Source of the DNA: an uncultured Clostridia bacterium
Lineage (GTDB): Bacteria > Bacillota > Clostridia > TANB77 > CAG-508
DNA length: 25,828 nucleotides
Assembly (NCBI GenBank): GCA_947631315.1
Contig: CANRLA010000010.1
Span: forward strand, 1-25,828
Reading direction: 5' to 3'
In this document: positions 14,951 to 23,261 of the stretch, piece after piece
How positions within the stretch are numbered: position 1 is the stretch's first letter
Layout: the number at the start of each line of letters is the position of its first letter
Notes under the pieces: model-generated
What the model was told of the DNA's origin: nothing
Seen by the model: only the letters and a program-made list of their open reading frames with translations
The model's database searches: none
Made by a program: the position numbers and the translations under genes

Positions 14951-16434
14951 TGAAATTAGAAGAAAAAGTTAAATCAGTTAGATTTAGATTATTTGCAATA
15001 CTTACTGTATCAACAATTTTGATTATTTCAATATTAGTAATAATAAATAATATTGCATTAGAATTTTTCTATACATATTCAAAAACGAGAACGGCTAAAG
15101 AGATAAGCACAGAATTAAATAGATATTATAATGGTGTTTTTCAGTATAATATAAACTCAGACTTAAGACAAGTTGAGATAAAAAATGATGTAGATATTTT
15201 GATAGAAAACACAAATGCGGAAATAGTATATTGTGCAAGTAGAGAAATGGAAAGATGCGTTATAGAAATTCAAAATAGTAAAAATGTACGAACGATATAT
15301 TCTAATTCAAATACAGTAATAAAGCAAAATGAAAGCATAGATAATAATTATATAATGCTTATATCATATCAAGACAATGGATATATAACATATATAAGAA
15401 TACCAGTTACTCAGATAAAAGAATCAGTTAAAATATCTAATAGAATATTAATCATAGTTGGAGTAATTATGGCAATTGTTTCAGGTATAATTGCATACAT
15501 TATTTCAAAAAAATTTACAATAAGAATATTAAAATTAAATGATATTACTAAAAAAATGTCTAAACTAGACTTTAATGAAAAATTTGAAGAATCAGAACTA
15601 GACGACGAAATAGACAGATTAGGAAAAAATATAAATATAATGTCAGACAAACTAGAATCAACAATAGGTCAACTTAGAAAAAACAATAATGAACTTGAAA
15701 GAGATATTGAAGAAAAATCTAAAATAGATCAAATGAGAAAAGATTTTATATCAGATGTTTCACATGAGCTAAAAACACCAATAGCCTTAATTCAAGGATA
15801 TGCAGAAGGTTTGGTAGAAAATGTAAATGATGATGAAGAATCAAGAAAATTTTATGCTGAAGTCATAATAGATGAATCTAACAAAATGGATAAAATGGTA
15901 AAAGAATTGTTAGAGTTAATGAAACTAGAACAAGAAGGAATAAAATTTGATGATGTAGAATTTGATTTAACAGAGCTAATAAAAGAACAAATTAGAAGAC
16001 AAACAAAAATATTAAAAGAAAATAAAATAAAAATAGAATTTGACGATAGTAAAAAAATAAAAGTATGTGCTCAGCAAGAATATATTGAAAAGATAGTAAA
16101 TAATTATTTAACAAATGCAATAAAACACTGTAAAATGAAAGATAAGGAGAAGAAAATTGTAATTAGAACAGAAAAACAAAAAAATAATAAATTGAGATTA
16201 TTTATATATAATACTGGAGACAAAATTGATGAATCAATAAAGGAAAAAATATGGAATAGATTTTATAAAGAAGATACATCAAGAAATAGGGAAGACGGTG
16301 GAACAGGAATTGGTCTTGCCATAGTCAAAGCTATAATGAATAATTATAAAAATGAATATGGGGTAAAAAATTATAAAAATGGAGTTGAATTCTATTGTGA
16401 TATTAATAACACTCATAACTCCAAAAAAGATTAA
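14950..16434 (+). CDS. Sensor histidine kinase
   Basis: A 494-residue membrane kinase, partner of the preceding regulator. Transmembrane helices at about 11-35 and 165-187 enclose an extracytoplasmic sensor of about 130 residues. HAMP follows (about 190-240), then HisKA with phospho-acceptor H272 in DVSHELKTPIALIQGYAEGL, and an HATPase domain with NYLTNAIKHC (N box) and GGTGIGLAIV (G box). The sensor contains two cysteines seven residues apart (C95 and C103), which could form a disulfide. The stop codon lies inside a 17-bp terminator stem. Confidence 0.96.
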   Translation: MKLEEKVKSVRFRLFAILTVSTILIISILVIINNIALEFFYTYSKTRTAKEISTELNRYYNGVFQYNINSDLRQVEIKNDVDILIENTNAEIVYCASREMERCVIEIQNSKNVRTIYSNSNTVIKQNESIDNNYIMLISYQDNGYITYIRIPVTQIKESVKISNRILIIVGVIMAIVSGIIAYIISKKFTIRILKLNDITKKMSKLDFNEKFEESELDDEIDRLGKNINIMSDKLESTIGQLRKNNNELERDIEEKSKIDQMRKDFISDVSHELKTPIALIQGYAEGLVENVNDDEESRKFYAEVIIDESNKMDKMVKELLELMKLEQEGIKFDDVEFDLTELIKEQIRRQTKILKENKIKIEFDDSKKIKVCAQQEYIEKIVNNYLTNAIKHCKMKDKEKKIVIRTEKQKNNKLRLFIYNTGDKIDESIKEKIWNRFYKEDTSRNREDGGTGIGLAIVKAIMNNYKNEYGVKNYKNGVEFYCDINNTHNSKKD

Positions 16435-16465
16435 TATAATTTAAAAGATTATATTAATCTTTTTT
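16423..16465 (+). terminator. Strong hairpin at the kinase end, abutting the yqfD RBS
   Basis: AAAAAAGATTAATATAA (16423-16439) pairs perfectly over 17 bp with TTATATTAATCTTTTTT (16449-16465). The 3' arm ends in six T, and the AAGGAG of yqfD begins at the next base. The kinase stop codon (16432-16434) is in the 5' arm. Confidence 0.75.
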
Positions 16466-16477
16466 AAGGAGAATTTA

Positions 16478-17656
16478 ATGCAATTTAAGTTTATTGGAAA
16501 TTATATTAATGGTTATTTAAAAGTGGAAATAGAGGGATATTACATAGAAAGATTTATTAATGCTTGCATGAAAAATGATATTTTTCTTTGGGGAATTATA
16601 AGGAAGAAACAAACCTTGATACAAGCAAAAATTGGACTTCAAGACATAGACAAAGCAAAAGAATTTGCGAAGGAACATGGATGTAGAATAGAAACAAAAA
16701 GACAAAGAGGGTTACCATTTTTAATTGAAAGATATAAAAAAAGAAAAATATTTTTCATACTGCTTTTTATTGTTATAGCACTCATTTTTGGACTATCAAA
16801 GTTTATATGGAATATAGAAGTTGTAGGATGTGAAAATATAAATAGTGAAGAAATAATTAACTTAGTCAAAGAAAATGGAATTAAGATAGGAAAATACAAA
16901 GGTAGCATAGATACCGACAATATAGTTAACAAAATTAGAATTTCGAGGGATGATTTAGCATGGATTGGAATAGATATAAAAGGTACTAATGCGATTATAA
17001 GAATAGTTGAAGCAGAGTCTAAACCGGACATAGTAGATGAAAATAGCTTTACTAATATAGTAGCAACCAAAGATGCCGTAATCACCAATATATCAGCACA
17101 AAATGGCACTATTATGGTACAAAAAGGAGATTCAGTAAAAAAAGGTGATGTTTTAATTGCAGGTTATATGGAGGGAAAATATACTGATAAATATTATGTA
17201 AATAGTAATGGAGAAGCCAAAGGTTTGGTTCAATATATGCAAACTGAAAGAATAAGTAAAAAAGAGACGAAAAAAAGAGAAACAGGAAACATAAATACAA
17301 AATATGCAATAAAATTTAATAATTTTAGAATAAATTTTTATAAAAGACTTTCAAAATTTAAAAAATATGATACAATAGTTTCAAGTAAAAAGGTAGAATT
17401 ATTTTCTAATTTTTATTTACCAATAGAACTTCTAAAATTTACTAATTATGAGGTAGAAGACACAGTTGTTGAACATGACTTAGAAGACGCTAAATCCTTA
17501 GGAACTAGCACTATTGAAGATAAAATGAAAAACTTAATTAATGGAGAAGTTATTGATAAAAAAATTGATGTTACAGAAAGAGAAAGCTCTTATGAAATTA
17601 AGGTTACATATTCTGTAATAGAAAATATAGGTACCAAGGAAGAAATAAAATTTTGA
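16478..17656 (+). CDS. yqfD: Sporulation protein YqfD
   Basis: YqfD is a membrane protein needed in Bacillus sporulation (spore coat/engulfment stage in the mother cell). The 392-residue product has a cytoplasmic N-terminal part (1-88) with the family-like FINACMKNDIFLWGI and RQRGLPFLIERYKKRK, one transmembrane helix (91-110), then a large outer domain beginning WNIEVVGCENINSEEI with DDLAWIGIDIKGTNAIIRIVE. Length is normal for the family. AAGGAG lies 7 nt before the ATG. Its usual partner yqfC is not upstream, and its usual followers phoH and yqfF are missing; a protein of unknown function follows 13 bp later. Confidence 0.92.
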   Translation: MQFKFIGNYINGYLKVEIEGYYIERFINACMKNDIFLWGIIRKKQTLIQAKIGLQDIDKAKEFAKEHGCRIETKRQRGLPFLIERYKKRKIFFILLFIVIALIFGLSKFIWNIEVVGCENINSEEIINLVKENGIKIGKYKGSIDTDNIVNKIRISRDDLAWIGIDIKGTNAIIRIVEAESKPDIVDENSFTNIVATKDAVITNISAQNGTIMVQKGDSVKKGDVLIAGYMEGKYTDKYYVNSNGEAKGLVQYMQTERISKKETKKRETGNINTKYAIKFNNFRINFYKRLSKFKKYDTIVSSKKVELFSNFYLPIELLKFTNYEVEDTVVEHDLEDAKSLGTSTIEDKMKNLINGEVIDKKIDVTERESSYEIKVTYSVIENIGTKEEIKF

Positions 17657-17669
17657 AAGGATGGTTTTT

Positions 17670-18881
17670 ATGGGAGCGGAAGAAAAAAGTTTAAAAGTTT
17701 ATGATACAAGAAAGACCTTTTTTGCAAAGTTAGGAAGTACCGTAAGCAAAATTTTCACACCTACTAAGGTTGGATTTAACAATTTTTTAGTAAACATAAA
17801 AAGAAATTCCATGGTAAAAAATTATAAAAATATGCTTAACTGTAAAGAAGATAAGAAAGAAATTCTAGAAAAGAAATTTGAAGACTACTACTCTTTATAT
17901 TTAGAGGCTCTTGATGAACTTCTAATTGAAACAATTTACAAGAAAGTAGTAATGGATACAGCATCAGAATTTGAAAAAGACGCCCTTTCTAAATATTACA
18001 ATATAATTCATCTAAAAGAAAATGATGAAATAGAATACAAATATAAAAAACAACAATACTTATTAAATATAGATTATAGCAACTTGAAAGCATCAGGTAA
18101 AGAAAAGCAATTAGAAGATTTTACTAAAGTTTATTTATATGAGATGGAACAATTATATAAAGGATTACTTAAACATTATTCAATCATACTTCCTGAACAA
18201 AAACTCCCAGCGGATAAAGAAAATGTTTATAACAAAATTTTTGATACACTTGAAGAATATGTTTTAAATATAGTTCCTTTAAAAGATATTACTGATGATG
18301 AATTAATCAAAGAATGTAGCTTATACGAAACTTATGAAGTAGGAAAACTTGACCAGGTTGACATCTTAGATAAGAGACTAATTTTGCTTAGTATAAGCAG
18401 AAAATTATTTGTTCATAGTTTGCCACTAATTATAGCAGAAAAATGCTATATCAAGCTACTTAAAGATATAAGAAGTCTAATAGTAGATACTAAAATTGCT
18501 AGAAAGAGAGAGAATGCTTATCAATTATTATTAAGAGCAATAGAGCAATATAATGAGAAATTGCTAGCAGTAAAAATATACTGGAACAATAATGATGAAA
18601 AAACTGAATATAACAAATTTGCTAATAAATATAAAGAATTAGAAAAAATCAAAGAAGAAAAAGGCGTTCATGAATATGATATCAAAAAGCAAATATTATT
18701 TATCAGAGAAGATGTGAAGGCCTTAAGTAAATATAATGATAAATATTATAGAATAATTAAATTCTACAAAGGTCGTTTAGTTAAATTAGGCGATATGAGA
18801 CAAATTAAATCATTCAAAACAGGAAAATACAAAATTGTAAAAAGATTAAAAAAGGAAGAACTAAATGAAACAGCATGCTGA
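17670..18881 (+). CDS. Unknown 403-aa helical protein in the phoH-yqfF slot
   Basis: A soluble-looking, charged, mainly alpha-helical protein with no membrane segment, signal peptide or motif I recognise. Features visible: basic N-terminus (about 20-60) with aromatic and Lys residues (KVGFNNFLVNIKRN), a Lys/Glu/Tyr-rich middle, a less charged helix near 250-280 (RLILLSISRKLFVHSLPLIIAEKCY), and a basic C-terminus. Two in-frame ATGs exist at 17661 and 17670; GAAAGGA overlaps the first and lies 8 nt before the second, so the second is used. Its last 17 bases overlap ybeY. In Bacillus phoH and yqfF occupy this position. Co-transcription with yqfD suggests a sporulation or RNA/ribosome link, but this is inference only. 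Confidence 0.85.
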   Translation: MGAEEKSLKVYDTRKTFFAKLGSTVSKIFTPTKVGFNNFLVNIKRNSMVKNYKNMLNCKEDKKEILEKKFEDYYSLYLEALDELLIETIYKKVVMDTASEFEKDALSKYYNIIHLKENDEIEYKYKKQQYLLNIDYSNLKASGKEKQLEDFTKVYLYEMEQLYKGLLKHYSIILPEQKLPADKENVYNKIFDTLEEYVLNIVPLKDITDDELIKECSLYETYEVGKLDQVDILDKRLILLSISRKLFVHSLPLIIAEKCYIKLLKDIRSLIVDTKIARKRENAYQLLLRAIEQYNEKLLAVKIYWNNNDEKTEYNKFANKYKELEKIKEEKGVHEYDIKKQILFIREDVKALSKYNDKYYRIIKFYKGRLVKLGDMRQIKSFKTGKYKIVKRLKKEELNETAC

Positions 18882-19341
18882 AATAGTATATGATGAAATA
18901 GAAGAAAACAAAGAATTTGAAAATACTATAAACAAAGTAATAAATGAATGTTTTAAAACTGAAGATATGGATAGGTTAAAGTTATACATTAGTATAACTT
19001 TAACTACACCTAATAAAATAAAAATTCTTAACAAAAATTACAGAAATATTGACAAGGAAACTGATGTATTATCATTTCCATTATTTGAAAAAAGTGAGAT
19101 AGAAGAATTTATAAAAACAAACTATGATATGGAAGATTGCTTAGGCGATATAGTTATATCAATAGAAAGAGTAAAACAACAGGCCGAAGAGTATGAACAT
19201 AGTTTTGAAAGAGAACTAAGCTATATGTGTGTTCATGGCTTTTATCATCTAATGGGGTATGACCATATTAAAGATGAGGACAAGAAAGTAATGCGAGCAA
19301 AGGAAGACAATGTCTTAAACAGCCTAGGAATAAATAGATAA
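18865..19341 (+). CDS. ybeY: Endoribonuclease YbeY
   Basis: YbeY is a zinc-dependent endoribonuclease acting in 16S rRNA 3'-end maturation and ribosome quality control. The 158-residue protein has DKETDVLSFPLFE in the middle, LGDIVISIERV, and the metal-binding HGFYHLMGYDH (three histidines of the HxxxHxxxxxH motif). Its start overlaps the end of the previous gene by 17 bases, with GGAAG inside that gene as ribosome-binding site, so the two are coupled. dgkA follows 33 bp later, as in Bacillus. Confidence 0.96.
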   Translation: MKQHAEIVYDEIEENKEFENTINKVINECFKTEDMDRLKLYISITLTTPNKIKILNKNYRNIDKETDVLSFPLFEKSEIEEFIKTNYDMEDCLGDIVISIERVKQQAEEYEHSFERELSYMCVHGFYHLMGYDHIKDEDKKVMRAKEDNVLNSLGINR

Positions 19342-19374
19342 AACTCATGTAATAAAAGGAGTAAAATTAATTAA

Positions 19375-20127
19375 ATGAAAACTAAACAAGGAGACAGTAG
19401 ACTTTATAATAAAAATTTCTTACAAGCAGTTAACAATGCAGTAGATGGTATTATTTACTGTGCAACTACACAAACTAATATAACTAAACAGCTTATATTA
19501 GGAACAATAGTTATGATATTAAGTTTGTTTTATGATTTCACAACCTCAGAATTTTTATGCTTAACATTTGCAGTATTTTTTGTGATTTTTGCAGAGATGG
19601 TTAATACAGCAATAGAAACAATAGTGGATCTTTTAGTAGATACTTACCATCCAAAAGCCAAAATTGCTAAAGATGTCGGTGCTGGTGCAGTGGTACTTGC
19701 AGCGATGAATGCAATTATTGTAGCATATTTTTTATTTTTCAGAGAAACAGAACTATCAAAAGTGGCAGATAGCTTATTAAATACATTAGCTTCTTCACCT
19801 ATACATTTAGGATTTGTAGCAATTATACTTACACTAATTGCAATTTTAGCTATGAAAGGTACATTTAAGAAGAAAGAATTATCAAACGGACTAAAACAAG
19901 ATAGTTTTATGCCTAGCGGACAATCTGCATTAGCTTTTGCAGCATTAACTGCAATATGGATAAATTCAAGAAATTTAGTTGTATTTTGCTTAAGTTTGAT
20001 TTTATCATTGGTGGTTGCTATAAATAGATTAAATGATAATAAAACATTTGCAGAAATATTATTTGGTGGATTTATGGGAGTTTTAATTGTTGTTTTAGTA
20101 TATGGACTAACGATATTTAAAATGTAA
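19375..20127 (+). CDS. dgkA: DgkA-type lipid kinase fused to a degenerate PAP2 domain
   Basis: The first 125 residues are a DgkA-type kinase (in Gram-positives an undecaprenol kinase): E74 and E81 in AEMVNTAIETIVDLLVD and AKDVGAGAVV (98-107) are in place, with three transmembrane helices. Residues about 140-250 are a PAP2-like domain with further membrane helices. Its signature is altered: where active proteins have PSGHS, this has PSGQS (Q183), and in RLNDNKTFAEILFGG the position of the second catalytic His is K223, while R218 and E227 remain. So the phosphatase part is probably inactive, perhaps kept for lipid binding or dimerisation. In Bacillus dgkA also lies between ybeY and era. The kinase assignment is firm, the loss of phosphatase activity inferred. 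Confidence 0.9.
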   Translation: MKTKQGDSRLYNKNFLQAVNNAVDGIIYCATTQTNITKQLILGTIVMILSLFYDFTTSEFLCLTFAVFFVIFAEMVNTAIETIVDLLVDTYHPKAKIAKDVGAGAVVLAAMNAIIVAYFLFFRETELSKVADSLLNTLASSPIHLGFVAIILTLIAILAMKGTFKKKELSNGLKQDSFMPSGQSALAFAALTAIWINSRNLVVFCLSLILSLVVAINRLNDNKTFAEILFGGFMGVLIVVLVYGLTIFKM

Positions 20128-20189
20128 TTGTAGTTGTATTTTAATATAAGTTATAATAAATCATAATTTGTACTAAGATAAATTATGAT
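20128..20189 (+). promoter_or_regulatory. Promoter and leader hairpin for the DUF3048 gene
   Basis: TTGTAG (20128-20133), an 18-base spacer, TATAAT (20152-20157). Right after it ATCATAATTT (20160-20169) pairs perfectly with AAATTATGAT (20180-20189). The stem begins 4 bases before the TTGGAG ribosome-binding site, so it may modulate translation. Confidence 0.45.
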
Positions 20190-20203
20190 AGATTGGAGAT
20201 AAT

Positions 20204-21313
20204 ATGAGCAGAAGGTCTAAAGTGAAAAAGAAAAAAGGTAGTGGATTAGTAAAACTAGTAACCTTTTTATTAATGGTTGCAATAGCAGCTTTAGCAGCCT
20301 ATGCTTATAAAATCTTATTTATTAAGGAAAATGAATCTACAGAAATTGGTGATGAATCTAATGAAGAACACAATGCAATAGTTGTAGAACAAAAAAGCCC
20401 TCGAACATTTGCAGGAAATGATAGACCAATTGCTGTTATGATTGATAATAACATAGCAGCACTTCCACATGCAGGACTTAATAATGCTTATGCAGTTTAT
20501 GAAATAATTGTAGAAGGTGGAGAATCTAGATTAATGGCACTTTTTAAAGGCCAAAATCTTAGTAAAATAGGACCAGTAAGAAGTTCAAGACATTACTTTT
20601 TAGATTATGCTTTAGAGCATGATGCAATATATGTACACTTTGGCTGGAGTCCACAAGCAGAATCAGATATAAAAACATTAAGTGTAAATAACTTAAATGG
20701 ATTAACACAGTCAGATACTGATTTTTGGAGAGTAAATGATAAAAAATCACCTCACAATGCAGTAACGTCAACAGACAATATTTTAAAAATGGCTAAAGAA
20801 AAAGGATATAGAACAACATCCAAAGTTAGTAGTCCCTTCAATTATACTGTAAATGAAGTAAATCTAGAAGATGGACAAAATGCTGATACAATAACTATTC
20901 CTTATTCAACATCGAATACTACAAAATGGGAGTATAATGAAGATAATCAAAACTACACTCGTTATACAAAAAATAAAAAAGAAACTGACTGGGATACAGG
21001 TGAAGATGTTAGATTTAAAAATATAATAATAGAATTTATAAAAAATAGCGACTTAGAAGATGGAACAAATGCAGGAAGACAGGATATGACAACAATTGGA
21101 GCAAAAGATGGATATTATATCACAAATGGCAAAGCAATTAAGATAAAATGTACAAAGATTTCAAGAACAGGTCAAACAACTTATACAGATTTAGAGGGAA
21201 ATGAAATTGATATTAATGATGGAAATACATTTGTAGAAATATGTCCAATTAATGCTAATGTTAAAATAGAAGGAAATCAAACAACAACTGAAAACAATGA
21301 AGTAAATCAATAA
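20204..21313 (+). CDS. DUF3048 (YerB-like) membrane-anchored protein
   Basis: A 369-residue protein with a basic N-terminus (SRRSKVKKKKG), one transmembrane helix (about 15-36) and the extracytoplasmic DUF3048 domain (about 67-215): FAGNDRPIAVMIDN, HAGLNNAYAVYEIIVEGG, KIGPVRSSRHYFLDYALEHD, FWRVNDKKSPHNAVTS. A second, beta-rich domain follows and ends in an Asn/Thr/Glu tail. Bacillus YerB is similar but a lipoprotein; here a membrane anchor replaces the lipobox. The function of the family is unknown. Location inside the dgkA-era stretch, where Bacillus has cdd, is a clostridial rearrangement. Confidence 0.88.
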   Translation: MSRRSKVKKKKGSGLVKLVTFLLMVAIAALAAYAYKILFIKENESTEIGDESNEEHNAIVVEQKSPRTFAGNDRPIAVMIDNNIAALPHAGLNNAYAVYEIIVEGGESRLMALFKGQNLSKIGPVRSSRHYFLDYALEHDAIYVHFGWSPQAESDIKTLSVNNLNGLTQSDTDFWRVNDKKSPHNAVTSTDNILKMAKEKGYRTTSKVSSPFNYTVNEVNLEDGQNADTITIPYSTSNTTKWEYNEDNQNYTRYTKNKKETDWDTGEDVRFKNIIIEFIKNSDLEDGTNAGRQDMTTIGAKDGYYITNGKAIKIKCTKISRTGQTTYTDLEGNEIDINDGNTFVEICPINANVKIEGNQTTTENNEVNQ

Positions 21314-21401
21314 AAATATAGTAAACTAACAAAATGAAAAAATTAATAAAATTTCAAATTAATTTATAAAATCTTAGACATAATAATAAAAAAGGAGCAA
21401 A

Positions 21402-22298
21402 ATGGATAAATTCAAATCAGGATTTGTTACAGTAATAGGAAGAACAAATGTCGGCAAATCAAGTATAATTAATTTATTAGTAGGCGAAAAAATATCAGCA
21501 ATTACAAATAAACCACAAACAACAAGAAAAGTTATAAAAGGAATAATAAATAATAAAAATTCGCAAATAATAATAATAGACACACCAGGAATTCACAAGC
21601 CAAAATCAAAATTAGGAAATTTAATGGTAAATGAAGCAATTGGTTCAATTCCTGATGTAGATGTGGTTTTATATGTAATAGATTCTGCTGATTCAAGAAT
21701 TGATGAAAAAACTTTAGAAAAAATAAGACAAGCAGGTAAGCCAACAATATTAATTATAAATAAAATAGATTTAATAGACAGTGTAAAACTTGCGAAGATA
21801 ATAGATGAATATAATAAACTTTATGATTTTAAAGCAATAGTACCCGTCTCTGCAAAACAAAATAAAAATATAAAAGATATAATAGATGAAATAGAAAAGA
21901 ACTTAAAAGAAGGTCCAGCATATTATGATATAGAAGAATATACAAATCAAACTTTAAGAGATTTAGTAGAAGAAACTATCAGAGAAAAAGCTTTAAAACT
22001 ATTGCAAGATGAAGTTCCACATGGAATATTAGTAGAAACTACTAAATTGAAAACTAAAAAAACAAAGAGTAATGAAAAATTTTTTGATATAGAATCTATA
22101 ATTTATTGTTTAAGAGAATCACACAAGGGCATAATAATAGGAAAGCAAGGCTCAATGCTTAAAAAAATAGGAACTTTTGCAAGACAAGATTTAGAAAAAA
22201 TGTTAGACTGCAGAGTAAATTTAAAACTTTGGGTAAAAGTAAAAGAAGACTGGATTAATACAGAAAGTTTTGTAAACAGATTTAAAACAAAAGAATAA
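21402..22298 (+). CDS. era: GTPase Era
   Basis: Era binds the 3' end of 16S rRNA and helps assemble the 30S subunit. The 298-residue protein has all G motifs: GRTNVGKS (13-20; Pro of the common GRPNVGKS is Thr here), DTPG (60-63), NKID (120-123) and SAK (150-152). The C-terminal KH domain carries VPHGILVE and HKGIIIGKQGSMLKKIG. AAGGAG lies 7 nt before the ATG. YqzL and RecO follow as in Bacillus. Confidence 0.97.
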   Translation: MDKFKSGFVTVIGRTNVGKSSIINLLVGEKISAITNKPQTTRKVIKGIINNKNSQIIIIDTPGIHKPKSKLGNLMVNEAIGSIPDVDVVLYVIDSADSRIDEKTLEKIRQAGKPTILIINKIDLIDSVKLAKIIDEYNKLYDFKAIVPVSAKQNKNIKDIIDEIEKNLKEGPAYYDIEEYTNQTLRDLVEETIREKALKLLQDEVPHGILVETTKLKTKKTKSNEKFFDIESIIYCLRESHKGIIIGKQGSMLKKIGTFARQDLEKMLDCRVNLKLWVKVKEDWINTESFVNRFKTKE

Positions 22299-22362
22299 AG
22301 ATGACTTTTTAATAGTTAAACAAAAAGCATTTTAATTAAAGACTGAAGAATAGGAGAGACTT

Positions 22363-22530
22363 ATGTTAAAACAAATTGCATGGAATACTTTTAAAAATAC
22401 AGGTAATATAAATACTTTTATGGAACTTATGGAAGTAGATAAGGCAATGAAAAATGCAAAAAATAATGAACAAATTATCAATAAGGAAGTTATAAAACAA
22501 GAAGGAAAACAAAAGGAATGGGAGTTATAA
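22363..22530 (+). CDS. yqzL: YqzL-like small protein (55 aa)
   Basis: A 55-codon gene with GGAGAG 6-7 nt before the ATG. MLKQIAWNTFKNTGNINTFM (1-20) matches the YqzL pattern of Bacillus (Trp-x-x-Phe-x-x-TGNI-x-T/F), and its place between era and recO is the same. The C-terminal half is Lys/Gln/Glu-rich and differs. It overlaps recO by 13 bases, so the two are translationally coupled. Function of the family is unknown. Confidence 0.85.
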   Translation: MLKQIAWNTFKNTGNINTFMELMEVDKAMKNAKNNEQIINKEVIKQEGKQKEWEL

Positions 22531-23231
22531 AAACGAAAGGAATTATTTTAGCTCAAAACAACATGGGTGATAATGATAAAATGGTAACTCTACTTACCCC
22601 GGACTTAGGAAAAATCGGATGTGCTGCAAAAGGTGCTAGAAGACCTAAAAGTGCACTTATGTCAGGCACGCAATTCCTATGTTTTGGGGAATTTCTTATA
22701 TATAAAGGAGTAAATAGCTATTCAATTAATTCATGTGAACCAATCGAAATATTTTATAATATAAGATTAGATGTTGATAAGCTAAAATGTGCAGCAGAAA
22801 TTGCAAAAATAGTAAATGATGTAACAGATGAAAACCAAAATACATATAAAATATTACAACTCACATTAAATACAATATATATGATATCAGAATCTGATAA
22901 AGACTTAAATTTAATTCTATCAATTTTTAAACTAAGGCTGCTAAGCATAATTGGATTTAGACCAATTATTGAAAAATGTGCTAGTTGTAATGAAAAAGAA
23001 AAATTAAATTATTTTAGTCTAAGAGATAATGGACTAAAATGTACACCATGTGCAAAATCTGATAAAAGCGCAATAAAATTATCAGATACTACAGTAAAAG
23101 CAATAAAATATATTATATGGGCTGAGCCAAAAAAGATATTTTCGTTTGATATGTCTGAAGAAAACAAAATGGAGCTAAAACTTCTTACAAAAACATACTT
23201 AAATAAATGCTTAGAAAAGGAATATGAGTAA
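22518..23231 (+). CDS. recO: DNA repair protein RecO
   Basis: RecO helps load RecA onto SSB-coated DNA and anneals complementary strands. The 237-residue protein starts with the OB-fold region (KTKGIILAQNNMGDNDKMVTLL, of which TKGIILA and DNDKMVTLLT are typical) and GCAAKGARRPKS. The C-terminal region has a zinc-binding pair of Cys motifs, CASC and CTPC, separated by about 16 residues. AAAGGA lies 5 nt before the ATG, inside yqzL. Length is normal. Confidence 0.93.
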   Translation: MGVIKTKGIILAQNNMGDNDKMVTLLTPDLGKIGCAAKGARRPKSALMSGTQFLCFGEFLIYKGVNSYSINSCEPIEIFYNIRLDVDKLKCAAEIAKIVNDVTDENQNTYKILQLTLNTIYMISESDKDLNLILSIFKLRLLSIIGFRPIIEKCASCNEKEKLNYFSLRDNGLKCTPCAKSDKSAIKLSDTTVKAIKYIIWAEPKKIFSFDMSEENKMELKLLTKTYLNKCLEKEYE

Positions 23232-23261
23232 TATACAAATTTTTATAGGAAAGAAATAAAT

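Noticed and set aside
16639..17109. Minus-strand frame of 156 codons inside yqfD
   Set aside because: Antisense of conserved YqfD sequence with no translation signals.
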